Of a stretch of DNA of 64,000 bases, positions 32,542-40,566 are shown in pieces; position 1 is the first letter of the stretch; every line of letters starts with the position of its first letter. The translations under genes and the position numbers were made by a program. The notes beneath the pieces were generated by a model. That model was given only the letters and a program-made list of their open reading frames with translations. It was not told the origin of the DNA and searched no databases. Source of the DNA: JAIBJN01 sp963838795 (GTDB taxonomy: Bacteria; Actinomycetota; Thermoleophilia; Gaiellales; Gaiellaceae); NCBI GenBank assembly GCA_963838795.1, contig CAWISL010000007.1, positions 301,560-365,559 of the forward strand, in the 5' to 3' direction.

Positions 32542-32593
32542 CGGCCCTCCCGGGTGAGCGTCGAGGCCCGACTCTACTGCCACGGCGAGGGCT

Positions 32594-33401
32594 TTACAAC
32601 GCCTCTCGGCTGGCGAGCCACTCGTCGAGCGGCAGGCGGGCGCCGAGGGACGAGACGTCGCCCGCATCCCGGATCTCCGTGGCGGCCGCCGCCATCGCGC
32701 CGGCCGCCACCCAGGTCAGGCCGCCTCCCACGCTGACGCGCTGCCCCCCGGCCGCGACGATCTCCGCCACCGAAAGCCCGGGCAGAGCCAGCACGTTCAC
32801 CGGCCTCGAGACCGCCTCGCACACGGCCCGGATCTCGTCGGAGGTCCGCAGCCCGGGCGCGTAGAGAACGTCCGCCCCGGCCTCCTCGAAGGCCCGGAGG
32901 CGCGCAATCGTGTCCTCCAGATCCGGGTTGCCGCGAATGTGGTTCTCCGCCCGCGCGGTGAGCGTGAACGGAAAGCCAAGGCCGCTGGGCAGCTTCTGCT
33001 GCAGCAGCGATCCTCTCGACCGCGTGGGCAGGCTCGTAGATGCCGCCTTCGGGGTCGTAGTCCTCGATCGAGCCGCCGACGGCCCCAGCCTCGGCGGCGC
33101 GGGCGATCGCGATGGCCGCGTGCTCCGGATCGGGGCCGTAGCCGTTCTCGAGGTCGACCGAGAGGGGAAGGTCGGTCGCTGCGGCGAGCGCAGCGGCGTG
33201 CGCGACGACCTCGTCGAGGGTCACGTCGCCGTCCAGGCGCCCGAGCGTGAACGCGAAGCCGGAGCTCGTGGTGGCCAGGGCCTTGAACCCGAGCGCGGCC
33301 AGCACCCGAGCCGAGCCGGCATCCCAGGGGTTCGGGATCACGAACGGCTCCCCGGAGTGCAGCGCCCGGAACTCCTCGGCCTTCTGCTCCTGTCTAGTCA
33401 T
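32594..33401 (-). CDS. isocitrate lyase/PEP mutase family protein, frameshifted
   Basis: The N-terminal part (FVIPNPWDAGSARVLAALGF, ATTSSGFAFTLGRLDGD, LPLSVDLENGYGPDPEHAA, GGSIEDYDPEGGIYEP) has the family's metal-binding Asp/Glu residues. Near 32995 the frame is lost by one base and resumes in another as LGFPFTLTARAENHIRG, YAPGLRTSDEIRAVCEAVSR and PVNVLALPGLSVAEIVAAGG through to TAG. Together they give a normal ~270-aa phosphonopyruvate-hydrolase/oxaloacetate-decarboxylase-like enzyme that breaks a C-C or C-P bond. Its start overlaps the upstream oxidoreductase by 8 bp. Confidence 0.82.
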
Positions 33402-34266
33402 CGACGACCCGGAGCACCACTTTGCCACGCTTGCCAGGCTGCATGCAGCGCTCGAAGGCCGCGCGCGTTTCGGCGAGCGGGAAGACCGAATCGACCAGCG
33501 GGCGCAGCTCGCCGCTGTCGACGAGGCGCGCGAGCTCGACGAGCTGCTCGCGGTCGGGCTCGACGACGAAGTAGATTCCGTCGCCCGAGGGCTCCTCCGC
33601 AATCGAGACGAGCCTCCCGCCCTCGCGCAGCACCGTCGGTGAACGCGCGAGCAGCTCGCCGCCGGCCGTGTCGAAGACGAGGTCGACCGGCGCGACGATC
33701 TCCTCGAAGCGGGTCGACATGTTGTCGACCACCTCGTCGGCTCCGAGCCCCCGGACTGTCTCGACACCTCCGGGCGACGCCGTACCGATCACGTGTGCGC
33801 CGCGGTGGCGGGCGAGCTGGACGGCGAAGCTCCCAACCCCGCCGGCCGCCCCGTGGACGAGCACTCGCTCTCCTGGCCGCAGCTTGCCGTGATCGAAGAG
33901 CCCCTGCCACGCGCTCAGCGCTGCAAGTGGGAGGGCCGCGCTCTCCACGTGGCCGAGCGTCTGCGGCTTGCGAGCGAGGAGACCGCTGGGCACGACTGCG
34001 TACTCGGCGGCGGCGCCGTCGCGCTCGAAATCGCCGAGCGCGTAGACCTCGTCTCCGACTGCCAGCCCATCGACGTCGTCCGAGATCGCAGCCACGACGC
34101 CGGAAAACTCGTACGACGGCGTCGCCGGGAGACGATCGACCGGCCACTCGAGCTCGTCTCGCGTGATCGCCGCCGCGTGCACGCGCACGAGCGCCTCACC
34201 GGGGCCAGGGCGGGGAGTCTCCACGCGTTCGTAGACGAGCGGCGGGTGCAGGCGGATGGCCCACAT
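33394..34266 (-). CDS. NADP-dependent quinone-oxidoreductase-like MDR family protein
   Basis: 290 aa. Zinc-independent medium-chain reductase: N-terminal GroES-like domain (GPGEALVRVHAAAITRDEL, YEFSGVVAAISDDVDGLAVG), then the Rossmann motif VLVHGAAGGVGSFAVQLARH (AxxGxxG). The structural/catalytic zinc cysteines are absent. It probably reduces quinones or enones with NADPH. The ATG at 34266 is set by family similarity (MWAIRLHPPLVYERVETP). Co-transcribed with the overlapping PEP-mutase-family gene. Confidence 0.88.
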   Translation of the reverse strand: MWAIRLHPPLVYERVETPRPGPGEALVRVHAAAITRDELEWPVDRLPATPSYEFSGVVAAISDDVDGLAVGDEVYALGDFERDGAAAEYAVVPSGLLARKPQTLGHVESAALPLAALSAWQGLFDHGKLRPGERVLVHGAAGGVGSFAVQLARHRGAHVIGTASPGGVETVRGLGADEVVDNMSTRFEEIVAPVDLVFDTAGGELLARSPTVLREGGRLVSIAEEPSGDGIYFVVEPDREQLVELARLVDSGELRPLVDSVFPLAETRAAFERCMQPGKRGKVVLRVVDD

Positions 34267-34393
34267 CGAGTCTGGAACAGCGGTCAAGGTCCTCCTCGCC
34301 CTGGAAAGTATCTTGCTGGAGCGACGAGCCGCTGTGTTCACCGACGCCGCCATGCCTGGTCGGGCCGCAGAGGCGTCCTCGTCCCGGCGCCTC

Positions 34394-35116
34394 CTATGCC
34401 ACCTCGAAGAAGATCGTCGTGAACGTCTGGTTCCCGCTCTCCTCGATCGCCTGGATCTCGAGCTCGTACTCGGTGCCGGGCTCGAGGAATGCCGCCGAGA
34501 TCGGCACCTTCCTTGCCGACGCCGGGAGGTCGACGCTGTAGATGCGCAGCGGATCCTCGCGGGTTACGATCACGCGGTAGCCGCCGATGTCGATGCCGGG
34601 AGGCTCGGGCGGCCCGCCCCACCTGGCGACGACGCCCTTGCGGTCAACGGTCGCGCTGTCGGCCGGCGAGACAATCTGCGGGCCGTCCGGGATGTCGTGC
34701 GACAGCCTCGCCGCGCCGACCAGCTTGTCACCCTCGACGGTGGTCCCGACGAAGGTGTACCGGCCTTCGGGGAAGCGCAGCTTGAACTCCTCCAGCGGAA
34801 CTTCGGCGAACGGCGGCTCGTTGCTCTCCGAGAAGAGCTCGGTCAGGCCCCAACCCTTCAGCCGCCCCTCGGCGTCGATCTCCAGCAACGTGCGCCCGTT
34901 CGGGCCCGAGATCGCCATCGACCTCCAGGGCTCGCCGTCCAGGAAGAACTGCACGCCTGCGTCGCCGGCGGTGGCGTCGACCTCGACGATCATCGTCGCC
35001 GCGTCGAGCCGAATCGGCTTCGCGGTCGCCGTGCTCTCCTGGTCGCCTGCAAAGGCCGCTCCAGCAAGGGCCACGAGGACGAGCGCCCCAATGAGTTGAG
35101 CAGATCGGATCTTCAC
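34394..35116 (-). CDS. secreted protein with C-terminal FnIII-like domain
   Basis: 240 aa. Signal peptide MKIRSAQLIGALVLVALAGAAFA. The middle (TMIVEVDATAGDAGVQFFLD, GRTLLEIDAEGRLKGWGL, FAEVPLEEFKLRFPEGRYTF) is a beta-rich region unknown to me. Residues ~150-240 resemble fibronectin type III (PQIVSPADSATVDRKG, GYRVIVTREDP, EPGTEYELEIQAIEESGNQT). The GTG at 35116 sits behind AAAGGAGGAGAC, an almost ideal ribosome site, so it is preferred over the upstream in-frame ATG. Divergent from the next secreted protein. Confidence 0.78.
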   Translation of the reverse strand: MKIRSAQLIGALVLVALAGAAFAGDQESTATAKPIRLDAATMIVEVDATAGDAGVQFFLDGEPWRSMAISGPNGRTLLEIDAEGRLKGWGLTELFSESNEPPFAEVPLEEFKLRFPEGRYTFVGTTVEGDKLVGAARLSHDIPDGPQIVSPADSATVDRKGVVARWGGPPEPPGIDIGGYRVIVTREDPLRIYSVDLPASARKVPISAAFLEPGTEYELEIQAIEESGNQTFTTIFFEVA

Positions 35117-35196
35117 GTCTCCTCCTTTCACGCGACTGCACGTGGAGGCGACGCTACGGAACGGATCTGAAACGACGATGAGAGCGTGCGCTCAGG

Positions 35197-35225
35197 TTGT
35201 TATGTCGTCTCGCGCCTCATACACT
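35197..35225 (+). promoter_or_regulatory. sigma-70-like promoter of the secreted-protein gene
   Basis: -35 TTGTTA (35197-35202) and -10 TACACT (35220-35225) with exactly 17 bp between. It predicts a ~43-nt leader that contains the AAGGAGG site of the downstream gene. Confidence 0.5.
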
Positions 35226-35274
35226 TCCTCGCCAGCCCACCACGCGGGAGTGGGCCCTCTACAAGGAGGCTCTC

Positions 35275-35859
35275 ATGCGGCAGGGGAAGTGGCGGGCGAG
35301 GTCGCTCGTGCTGGTAGGACTCACGGCCTTGGCGGTCCTGGCGTTCGGCGCAAGCTCGGCGGGTGCCAAGGTCATCGGGCAGGAGCACTTCTCGGGCACA
35401 GACTCGTTCAGCTTCGACGACTGCGGCTTCACGCTCGACGTCGAGTCCGAGTTCTCGGGCCATGCGCTGCTCCGCGTGGACAAGACGGGCCAGGCGTTCC
35501 TGGAAGTCTCGAACCTTGCGTACCGGGACGTGCTCACGAACCCGGAGACAGGAAAGTGGTTCGTGCAGCGCGGTAAGCGTCTGTTTCACGACATCAAGGC
35601 AACGCAGGTGGACGGCACGATCTACGAGTTCGTAGCCATCGAGGCCGGTCAGCCGTTCGTCATCGAGGACTCCACGGGCAAGGTGGTCGTCAGGGATCGC
35701 GGCGTCATCCGCTACACGTATCTCTTCGACACGCTCGGCGACGGCATGCCGGGAGGAGAGTTTCTGGAGCTGCTCGACGCCTCGGTGCGCGGGCCCCACG
35801 AGGGCTTCGGCGACGACTTCGACTTCTGCGAGCTTGCAGCGGAGTTGACGGGCGCGTAA
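35275..35859 (+). CDS. secreted protein of unknown function
   Basis: 194 aa. Signal peptide with core SLVLVGLTALAVLAFGASSAGA, then a compact beta-rich domain with two Cys (FDDCGFTLDVESEFSGHA and DFDFCELAAEL) likely forming a disulfide. The sequence (TGKWFVQRGKRLFHD, YTYLFDTLGDGMPGGEFLE) matches no domain I can name, but reads like a family of ~190-aa actinobacterial secreted proteins. The ATG follows AAGGAGGCTCTC. It has its own promoter and a strong terminator. Confidence 0.78.
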   Translation: MRQGKWRARSLVLVGLTALAVLAFGASSAGAKVIGQEHFSGTDSFSFDDCGFTLDVESEFSGHALLRVDKTGQAFLEVSNLAYRDVLTNPETGKWFVQRGKRLFHDIKATQVDGTIYEFVAIEAGQPFVIEDSTGKVVVRDRGVIRYTYLFDTLGDGMPGGEFLELLDASVRGPHEGFGDDFDFCELAAELTGA

Positions 35860-35887
35860 CGCGGTCACGACAGGGACGGAAGCTCGA

Positions 35888-35916
35888 GGAGGCGGCCACG
35901 CTTGGTGGCCGCCTCC
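35888..35916 (+). terminator. strong intrinsic terminator hairpin
   Basis: Perfect 12-bp stem GGAGGCGGCCAC / GTGGCCGCCTCC with loop GCTTG, 29 bp past the stop of the secreted-protein gene. No T-tract. Confidence 0.65.
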
Positions 35917-35931
35917 CCTCGTCGCGCTGGC

Positions 35932-35937
35932 GATACT
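35932..35937 (+). promoter_or_regulatory. -10-like hexamer GATACT before the AraC-type gene
   Basis: GATACT lies 6 bases before the GTG at 35944 with no ribosome site between, so the AraC-type mRNA is probably leaderless. Confidence 0.35.
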
Positions 35938-35943
35938 GGGGCC

Positions 35944-36380
35944 GTGAAGACCGTTCATCCGGTCCGGCACCTCCTTCGCGCGAAGGACCTCGTCGACGCC
36001 CGCTACCGCGAGCCGCTCGACGTGGCGACGCTCGCCCGCGCGGCTCACCTTTCGCCCCGCGCACTTCAGCCGTGAGTTCCGGCGGGCCTTCGGCGAGCCG
36101 CCGCACCAGTACCTCCTGACCCGGCGGCTGGAGCGCGCGGCGGAGCTGCTCCGCAACACCGACCGCTCGGTGGCTGACATCTGCCTCCTCGTCGGGCTGC
36201 GTAGCCTCGGGTCGTTCACGACCAGCTTCGGCCGGACGTATGGGCGTGTCGCCGAGCGCCTACCGAGCCGCCCACGCGCCTGCGCTCACACGGGCCCGCG
36301 TCCCCACATGCGTCCTGCAGGCCTACGCCCGCCCGACGTCCAGCATGTTTGGAGAAGACAGCCGCGGCACGCCCGGCTAA
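35944..36380 (+). CDS. AraC family transcriptional regulator, two frameshifts
   Basis: Starts GTG with HPVRHLLRAKDLVDARYREP, LDVATLARAAHLSP. One extra C near 36053 breaks the frame, which resumes as HFSREFRRAFGEPPHQYLLT, RRLERAAELLRNTDRSVADI, LVGLRSLGSFTTSFGRTYG. One extra G near 36243 breaks it again before VSPSAYRAAHAP, with a stop at 36380. Corrected, it is a ~145-aa protein consisting of the AraC double HTH only. Such short AraC proteins commonly adjoin a VOC-family gene, as here 39 bp downstream, and probably control it. Confidence 0.8.
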
Positions 36381-36419
36381 CGTCGCCGGCGACGGTTCAC
36401 TGAGAGCGAAAGGATCACC

Positions 36420-36837
36420 ATGCTCAAGCAGCTCACCCACACACAGGTTTGGGTCCACGACCAGGACGAGGCCCTCGCCTTCTACACCGAGAAGCTCGGG
36501 ATGGAGCTCCGCGAGGACGTCACGGTCCCCGAGATGGGCAACTTCCGCTGGCTCAGCGTCGGCGTGCCCGGGCCAGCCCGACGTCTCCATCACGCTGATG
36601 GCCGTGCCGGGCCCGCCGGTCTTCGACGAGGACACGCGCGCCCAGATCCAGGCGATCCTGGCGAAAGGCGCCTCCGGCGGCCTCTTCTTCGCGGCGGACG
36701 ACGTCCAGGCGAGCTACGAGGAGCTCAAGGGCCGCGGCGTCGAGTTCACGCAGGAGCCGACGGAGCAGCCCTACGGCGTCGACGCGGGGTTCCGCGACTC
36801 GTCGGGGAACCACTTCCGCTTGGCGCAAGCTCGGTAG
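36420..36837 (+). CDS. VOC (glyoxalase/bleomycin-resistance) family protein, frameshifted
   Basis: MLKQLTHTQVWVHDQDEALA, FYTEKLGMELREDVTVPEMG are typical first-module sequences. An extra C near 36570 (CCCGGGCCAG) shifts the frame, which continues as QPDVSITLMAVPGPP and VDAGFRDSSGNHFRLAQAR. Corrected, it is a ~138-aa single-chain VOC protein. The terminal metal-ligand Glu of the usual NxxEL is replaced (NHFRLAQ), so metal binding may be altered. The ribosome site GAAAGGATCACC precedes the ATG. It follows the AraC gene and ends in front of a strong hairpin. Confidence 0.85.
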
Positions 36838-36850
36838 GCGACCGGCCAGC

Positions 36851-36878
36851 GCGGTCCCCGGCCTCCGCCGGGGACCGC
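36851..36878. terminator. bidirectional terminator-like hairpin
   Basis: Perfect 12-bp stem GCGGTCCCCGGC / GCCGGGGACCGC with loop CTCC in the 55-bp gap between the convergent VOC and M1 peptidase genes. Confidence 0.65.
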
Positions 36879-36892
36879 GTCTGCCTCCATCG

Positions 36893-39057
36893 CTACCGCT
36901 TCAGGCTGAGCCGCTTCATCAGGCTGCGCACCGAACGCGCAGGAGCGAGATCCTGCGTCGTGGCCGAGCCCTGGAGGCGCGGGGCGCCAGGCAAGGCCGG
37001 CCTTCCGGGCGTGAAGAGCCACGTCTCGAAGAGCGCATCGAGGTCCTGGCCCGAGATGCGCTCGGACAGCTGGATGAACTCGTCGGTCGTCACGTTCCCG
37101 CCCGCGTGGATCTTCGCCCACTGTGCGGAGGATCCTGAAGAAGTCGGCGTCGCCGACCGCGAGGCGGAGCTGCTGCAGCGTCATCGCTCCGCGAGCGTAG
37201 ACGGCGAAGTCGAAGATGAGGTCCGGGTCCGGGATCGCCGATGATCACCGACCAGAACGGGTCGTCCTCCGGGATGCCGAAGTAGAAGCCGTCGAAGTTC
37301 TCCTGCGACCGTGGCGAAGCCCTCTTCCTCCGCCCAGAGCCACTCGGCGTAGCGTGGCGAACCCCTCGTTGAGCCAGATGTGCTGCCAGGCGGCGACGGC
37401 GAGGCTGTCGCCGTACCACTGGTGGGCCAGCTCGTGGACGACGACGTTGTCGCCGGAGACCGGGTCGGTGAAGAAGAACTTGGAGTAGATCGGACGGGTC
37501 TGGTTCTCGAGCGCGAAGAAGAGGTCGTCGAAGTCGTCGACGATCCCACCTGAGGTCGAGAACGGGTACCGGCCGAAGTTGTCGGACAGGAAGTCGATGA
37601 TCTCGGGCTGTCGCGCGAACGAGCCCTCCGCGATCGCGCCCAGCGGCGGCGGCGTGTCCGCCTCCGTCCCGGCGATCCAGTCGTTCGGATTGGGTGCGCT
37701 CCCGGCCGGGGCCCCGGGCACCGTCCAGCCGTCGAACGTGTCCCCGTCGTCCTCGAACGACGTCGACCCGGGCCCGCTGGAGACGACGATGTCGTCGACG
37801 AAGGCGCCCGCCAGCTGGACCGCGTCGTCGCTCGCGTAGCTGATGGACACCTCGACCTCGGTTCCGGCGTAGGCGGACAGGTCCACCTGCCACTGCTCAT
37901 AGCCGCCGCTCGTCCCGCTGGCGGCCCACCAGTCTCCGGTGCTGCCTGCCGGCGAGCACGTGCCGTCGCCGTTGTCGGTCTGATAGTGCTCGAGGAACGG
38001 ATGCAGGCTCAGCCAGAACGGGCAGGAAAATCCCGTGCCCTGGCCAGTGTGCCCGTTCGCGTCCTCAAGCGTCGTCCAGTCGTCGCCCCCGACCGTGTGC
38101 GCCTCGACGAAGACGAAGTCCCACTCCGGCTCGGTGTCGCGTGTGATCCAGAAGGACAGCGTCGCCCCTCCGGCCGGCACCGCGATCGTGCGAGCCAGCC
38201 TCTTGAACGAGGGCTCACTTTGCTGCGAGATGGCGAACTGCTCGCCCGTCCTCGGCTCGGCTACCGCATCGAACAGGTCCGGATCGATCGCGTCCCAGTA
38301 GCGAATACCGGCCTTCTTGTAGGCACGGATGTCGAACTGTCCGACGTTCGCCGTAGCGAGGTAGGTGGCCATCGGCTCTTTGGCGTCCCAGGTCCAGGTC
38401 GTCGACCCACGCTTCGTCCGCTTCTTCTTCAGCTTCCCGTTGGCGACGACCTCGAGCCCGGCCGGGACGCCGACACGGAAGGTGAAGGCGGCCTTGTCGA
38501 GGGGATGATCGTTCGCCGGGAACCAGGTCGCGGCCACGTGGGGCTCGCCGATGATCAGCATGCCGTCGTCGGTGTGCGAGGAAACCGCTGACGCCGAACG
38601 CGTCGACGATCGGCTCCGGGATCCCTTCGTAGCGCACGACCGCAGTGAAGCTCCGGCCCTCGCGGAGGCCCTTCGCGGGAGTGACGGTCAGCTCGGCGTC
38701 GTCGCGTGACCAGGTCGCGGGCCGCCCGTTGACCTTGATCGACTCGACCGTGAGACCGACGAAGTCGAAGTTGAAGCTGGACAGGTTCTGCGTCGCGCGG
38801 GCGCGGATGGTCGCCACTCCCTCGAGCACGTCCGTCTCGGGGTCGTAGCTGACGTCCAGCAGGTAGTGCTTGACGTCGTAGCCGCCGTTGCCGTCGAGCG
38901 GGAAGTACGGATCGCCCAGCCCGGGCGCTCCCGGCTCGAACACCACGGGCTCGTCGCCGCTCGCCGACGCGACGCCCGTCGCCAGGACGAGGCCGAGCAC
39001 AACGGAGAGGCCGAGTCGGCGGCTCCGGATCCCGCGACCTGCGCTTCGAAGAGACAT
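36893..39057 (-). CDS. secreted M1-family metallopeptidase, multiple frameshifts
   Basis: Signal peptide (LGLSVVLGLVLATGVASA), then the M1 N-terminal domain (YDVKHYLLDVSYDPETDVLE). The catalytic block VVHELAHQWYGDSLAVAAWQ with HIWLNEGFAT supplies HExxH and the third ligand Glu. Between them lies a ~190-residue insertion (WDFVFVEAHTVGGDDWTTLE, GTEVEVSISYASDDAVQLAG) like the MAM/lectin-like module of immune-inhibitor-A-type proteases. The frame changes at about 38575, 37345, 37305, 37235 and 37125; in at least three the cause is one extra C. The corrected protein would be ~720 aa. Errors are more likely than a true pseudogene because every segment remains conserved. Confidence 0.82.
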
Positions 39058-39193
39058 GCCCCTACCCCTTTCGACGTTCGCCGCTGGAAACCTTAGGCCG
39101 GGCGCCGGTCGTGCAACTACGCGAAGAAGCTGGAATCCCCTAGAGCCCGACGGCGGAAAGTGTCCTCGACCGCCTTTCGAAAGTCAAACACCC

Positions 39194-39661
39194 TCACCGG
39201 GCGGCTGCGGCGACCTCGAGGACGGCCTTGACGATGCCGTCGTACCCGGTGCAGCGGCAGAGGTTTCCCGAGAGCCCGATCCGGACCTCGTCCTCGGTCG
39301 GCTGCGGATTTCGCTCCAGGAGAGAGGTCGCCGAGATCAGCATTCCCGGCGTGCAGAAGCCGCACTGGACGCCGCCGTGCTCCAGGAACGCCTGCTGAAG
39401 CGGAGAGAGGCTCGCGCCGTCGGCGAGACCCTCGACCGTCGTCACCTCGCGCCCGTCCGCCTGGAGGGCGAGGTACGAGCAGGAGTTCACCGGCTTGCCG
39501 TCGAGGAGCATCATGCAGGCGCCGCACTCCGAGTCGTCGCAGCCCTCCTTCGCGCCGGTGAGCCCGACCTGGTCGCGGACGGCGTAGAGCAGGGTCGTCG
39601 CCGGCTCCAGCTCGAGCGGGTAGGCGACGCCGTTCACGTTCAGGGTCAGCGGAACCTTCAT
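39194..39661 (-). CDS. molybdenum hydroxylase small [2Fe-2S] subunit
   Basis: 155 aa, the CoxS/XdhC-type electron-transfer subunit. The plant-type cluster ligands are GCDDSECGACMMLLDG and NSCSYLAL. The C-terminal cluster is GGVQCGFCTPGMLISA and GNLCRCTGYDGIV. Last gene of the large-FAD-FeS operon, overlapping the FAD subunit by 4 bp (ATGA). The 136 bp between it and the peptidase gene hold no gene. Confidence 0.93.
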   Translation of the reverse strand: MKVPLTLNVNGVAYPLELEPATTLLYAVRDQVGLTGAKEGCDDSECGACMMLLDGKPVNSCSYLALQADGREVTTVEGLADGASLSPLQQAFLEHGGVQCGFCTPGMLISATSLLERNPQPTEDEVRIGLSGNLCRCTGYDGIVKAVLEVAAAAR

Positions 39662-40566
39662 GACCCGCCCCCCGCGCCGAAGAGCGCGTCGCTGGCCGGC
39701 ACCGGGACGGTCTCCCCGCGCGCGCGGGCGACCGCGGCCGCGATCACCCGTCGCGCGACGATCTCGGCCATCGCCCGGCGGTAGTCGGCCGAGGCGCGGA
39801 CGTCGGAGATCGGCTCGGCCGCTCCTGCCGCCGCCTGTGCAGCTCGTTCGACTGCGTCCGCGCCGCCGTCGGAGCCGACGAGCGCCTCCGCCGCTTCCGG
39901 CACGAGCCTGATCGTGGGGGCGAGCGCCGTGATCGCGACACCTGCCTGCTCCACCGACCCGTCCGCGATCGTGACCGCCGCCGTCGCGCCGACGACCGCG
40001 ATCTCCATCTGCCGCCGGTACTCGAGGCGGGCGTAGCAGCTCCCGGTTCCGTCAGGGGGAAGCGGGACCTCGACCGCGGTGAGGAGCTCGTCCGGGGCGG
40101 CGACGGTCGTCCCGGGGCCCGTCACGAGGTCGGCCACCGGAACTTGCCGCTCGGCCGACTCCGACCGGAGCGTGACCGTCGCGCCGATGACCATGAGCGG
40201 CCCCCCGACCTCCATCGCCGGGGAGGCGTTCATCAGGTTGCCCCCGATCGTCCCCTGCGCCCTCGTCGCGTGGGAGCCCACGATCGAGGAGGCATCCGCA
40301 AGCGCCGTCAGCCGCTCGAGGACGAGCGGGTCGGCTGCGATCTCGGCATGGGTGACGAGCGCCCCGAGCCGGAGCCGTCCGTCCGCTGCGTCCGAGGCGC
40401 GAAGCTCGTCGAGGCGGTGGATGGCGACGATGCTCTCGGGGAGCGGCGCCTTCCCCTGCCGCGAGCCGACCACGAGGTCCGTTCCGCCCGCGACGGGACG
40501 AGCGCCGCCGGCCAGCGCCGAAAGCGCCTCGTCGAGGGTGGCGGCCGAGACGAACGTGGAGGTCAT
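39658..40566 (-). CDS. molybdenum hydroxylase FAD-binding subunit
   Basis: 302 aa, CoxM/FAD_binding_5 family. It has GGARPVAGGTDLVVGSRQGK and the AHATRAQGTIGGNLMNASP-type loop (SHATRAQGTIGGNLMN) that binds FAD, followed by the CO_deh_flav_C domain (ARLEYRRQMEIAVVGATAAV). It passes electrons from the [2Fe-2S] subunit to an acceptor. Overlaps both operon neighbours by 4 bp. Confidence 0.92.
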   Translation of the reverse strand: MTSTFVSAATLDEALSALAGGARPVAGGTDLVVGSRQGKAPLPESIVAIHRLDELRASDAADGRLRLGALVTHAEIAADPLVLERLTALADASSIVGSHATRAQGTIGGNLMNASPAMEVGGPLMVIGATVTLRSESAERQVPVADLVTGPGTTVAAPDELLTAVEVPLPPDGTGSCYARLEYRRQMEIAVVGATAAVTIADGSVEQAGVAITALAPTIRLVPEAAEALVGSDGGADAVERAAQAAAGAAEPISDVRASADYRRAMAEIVARRVIAAAVARARGETVPVPASDALFGAGGGS

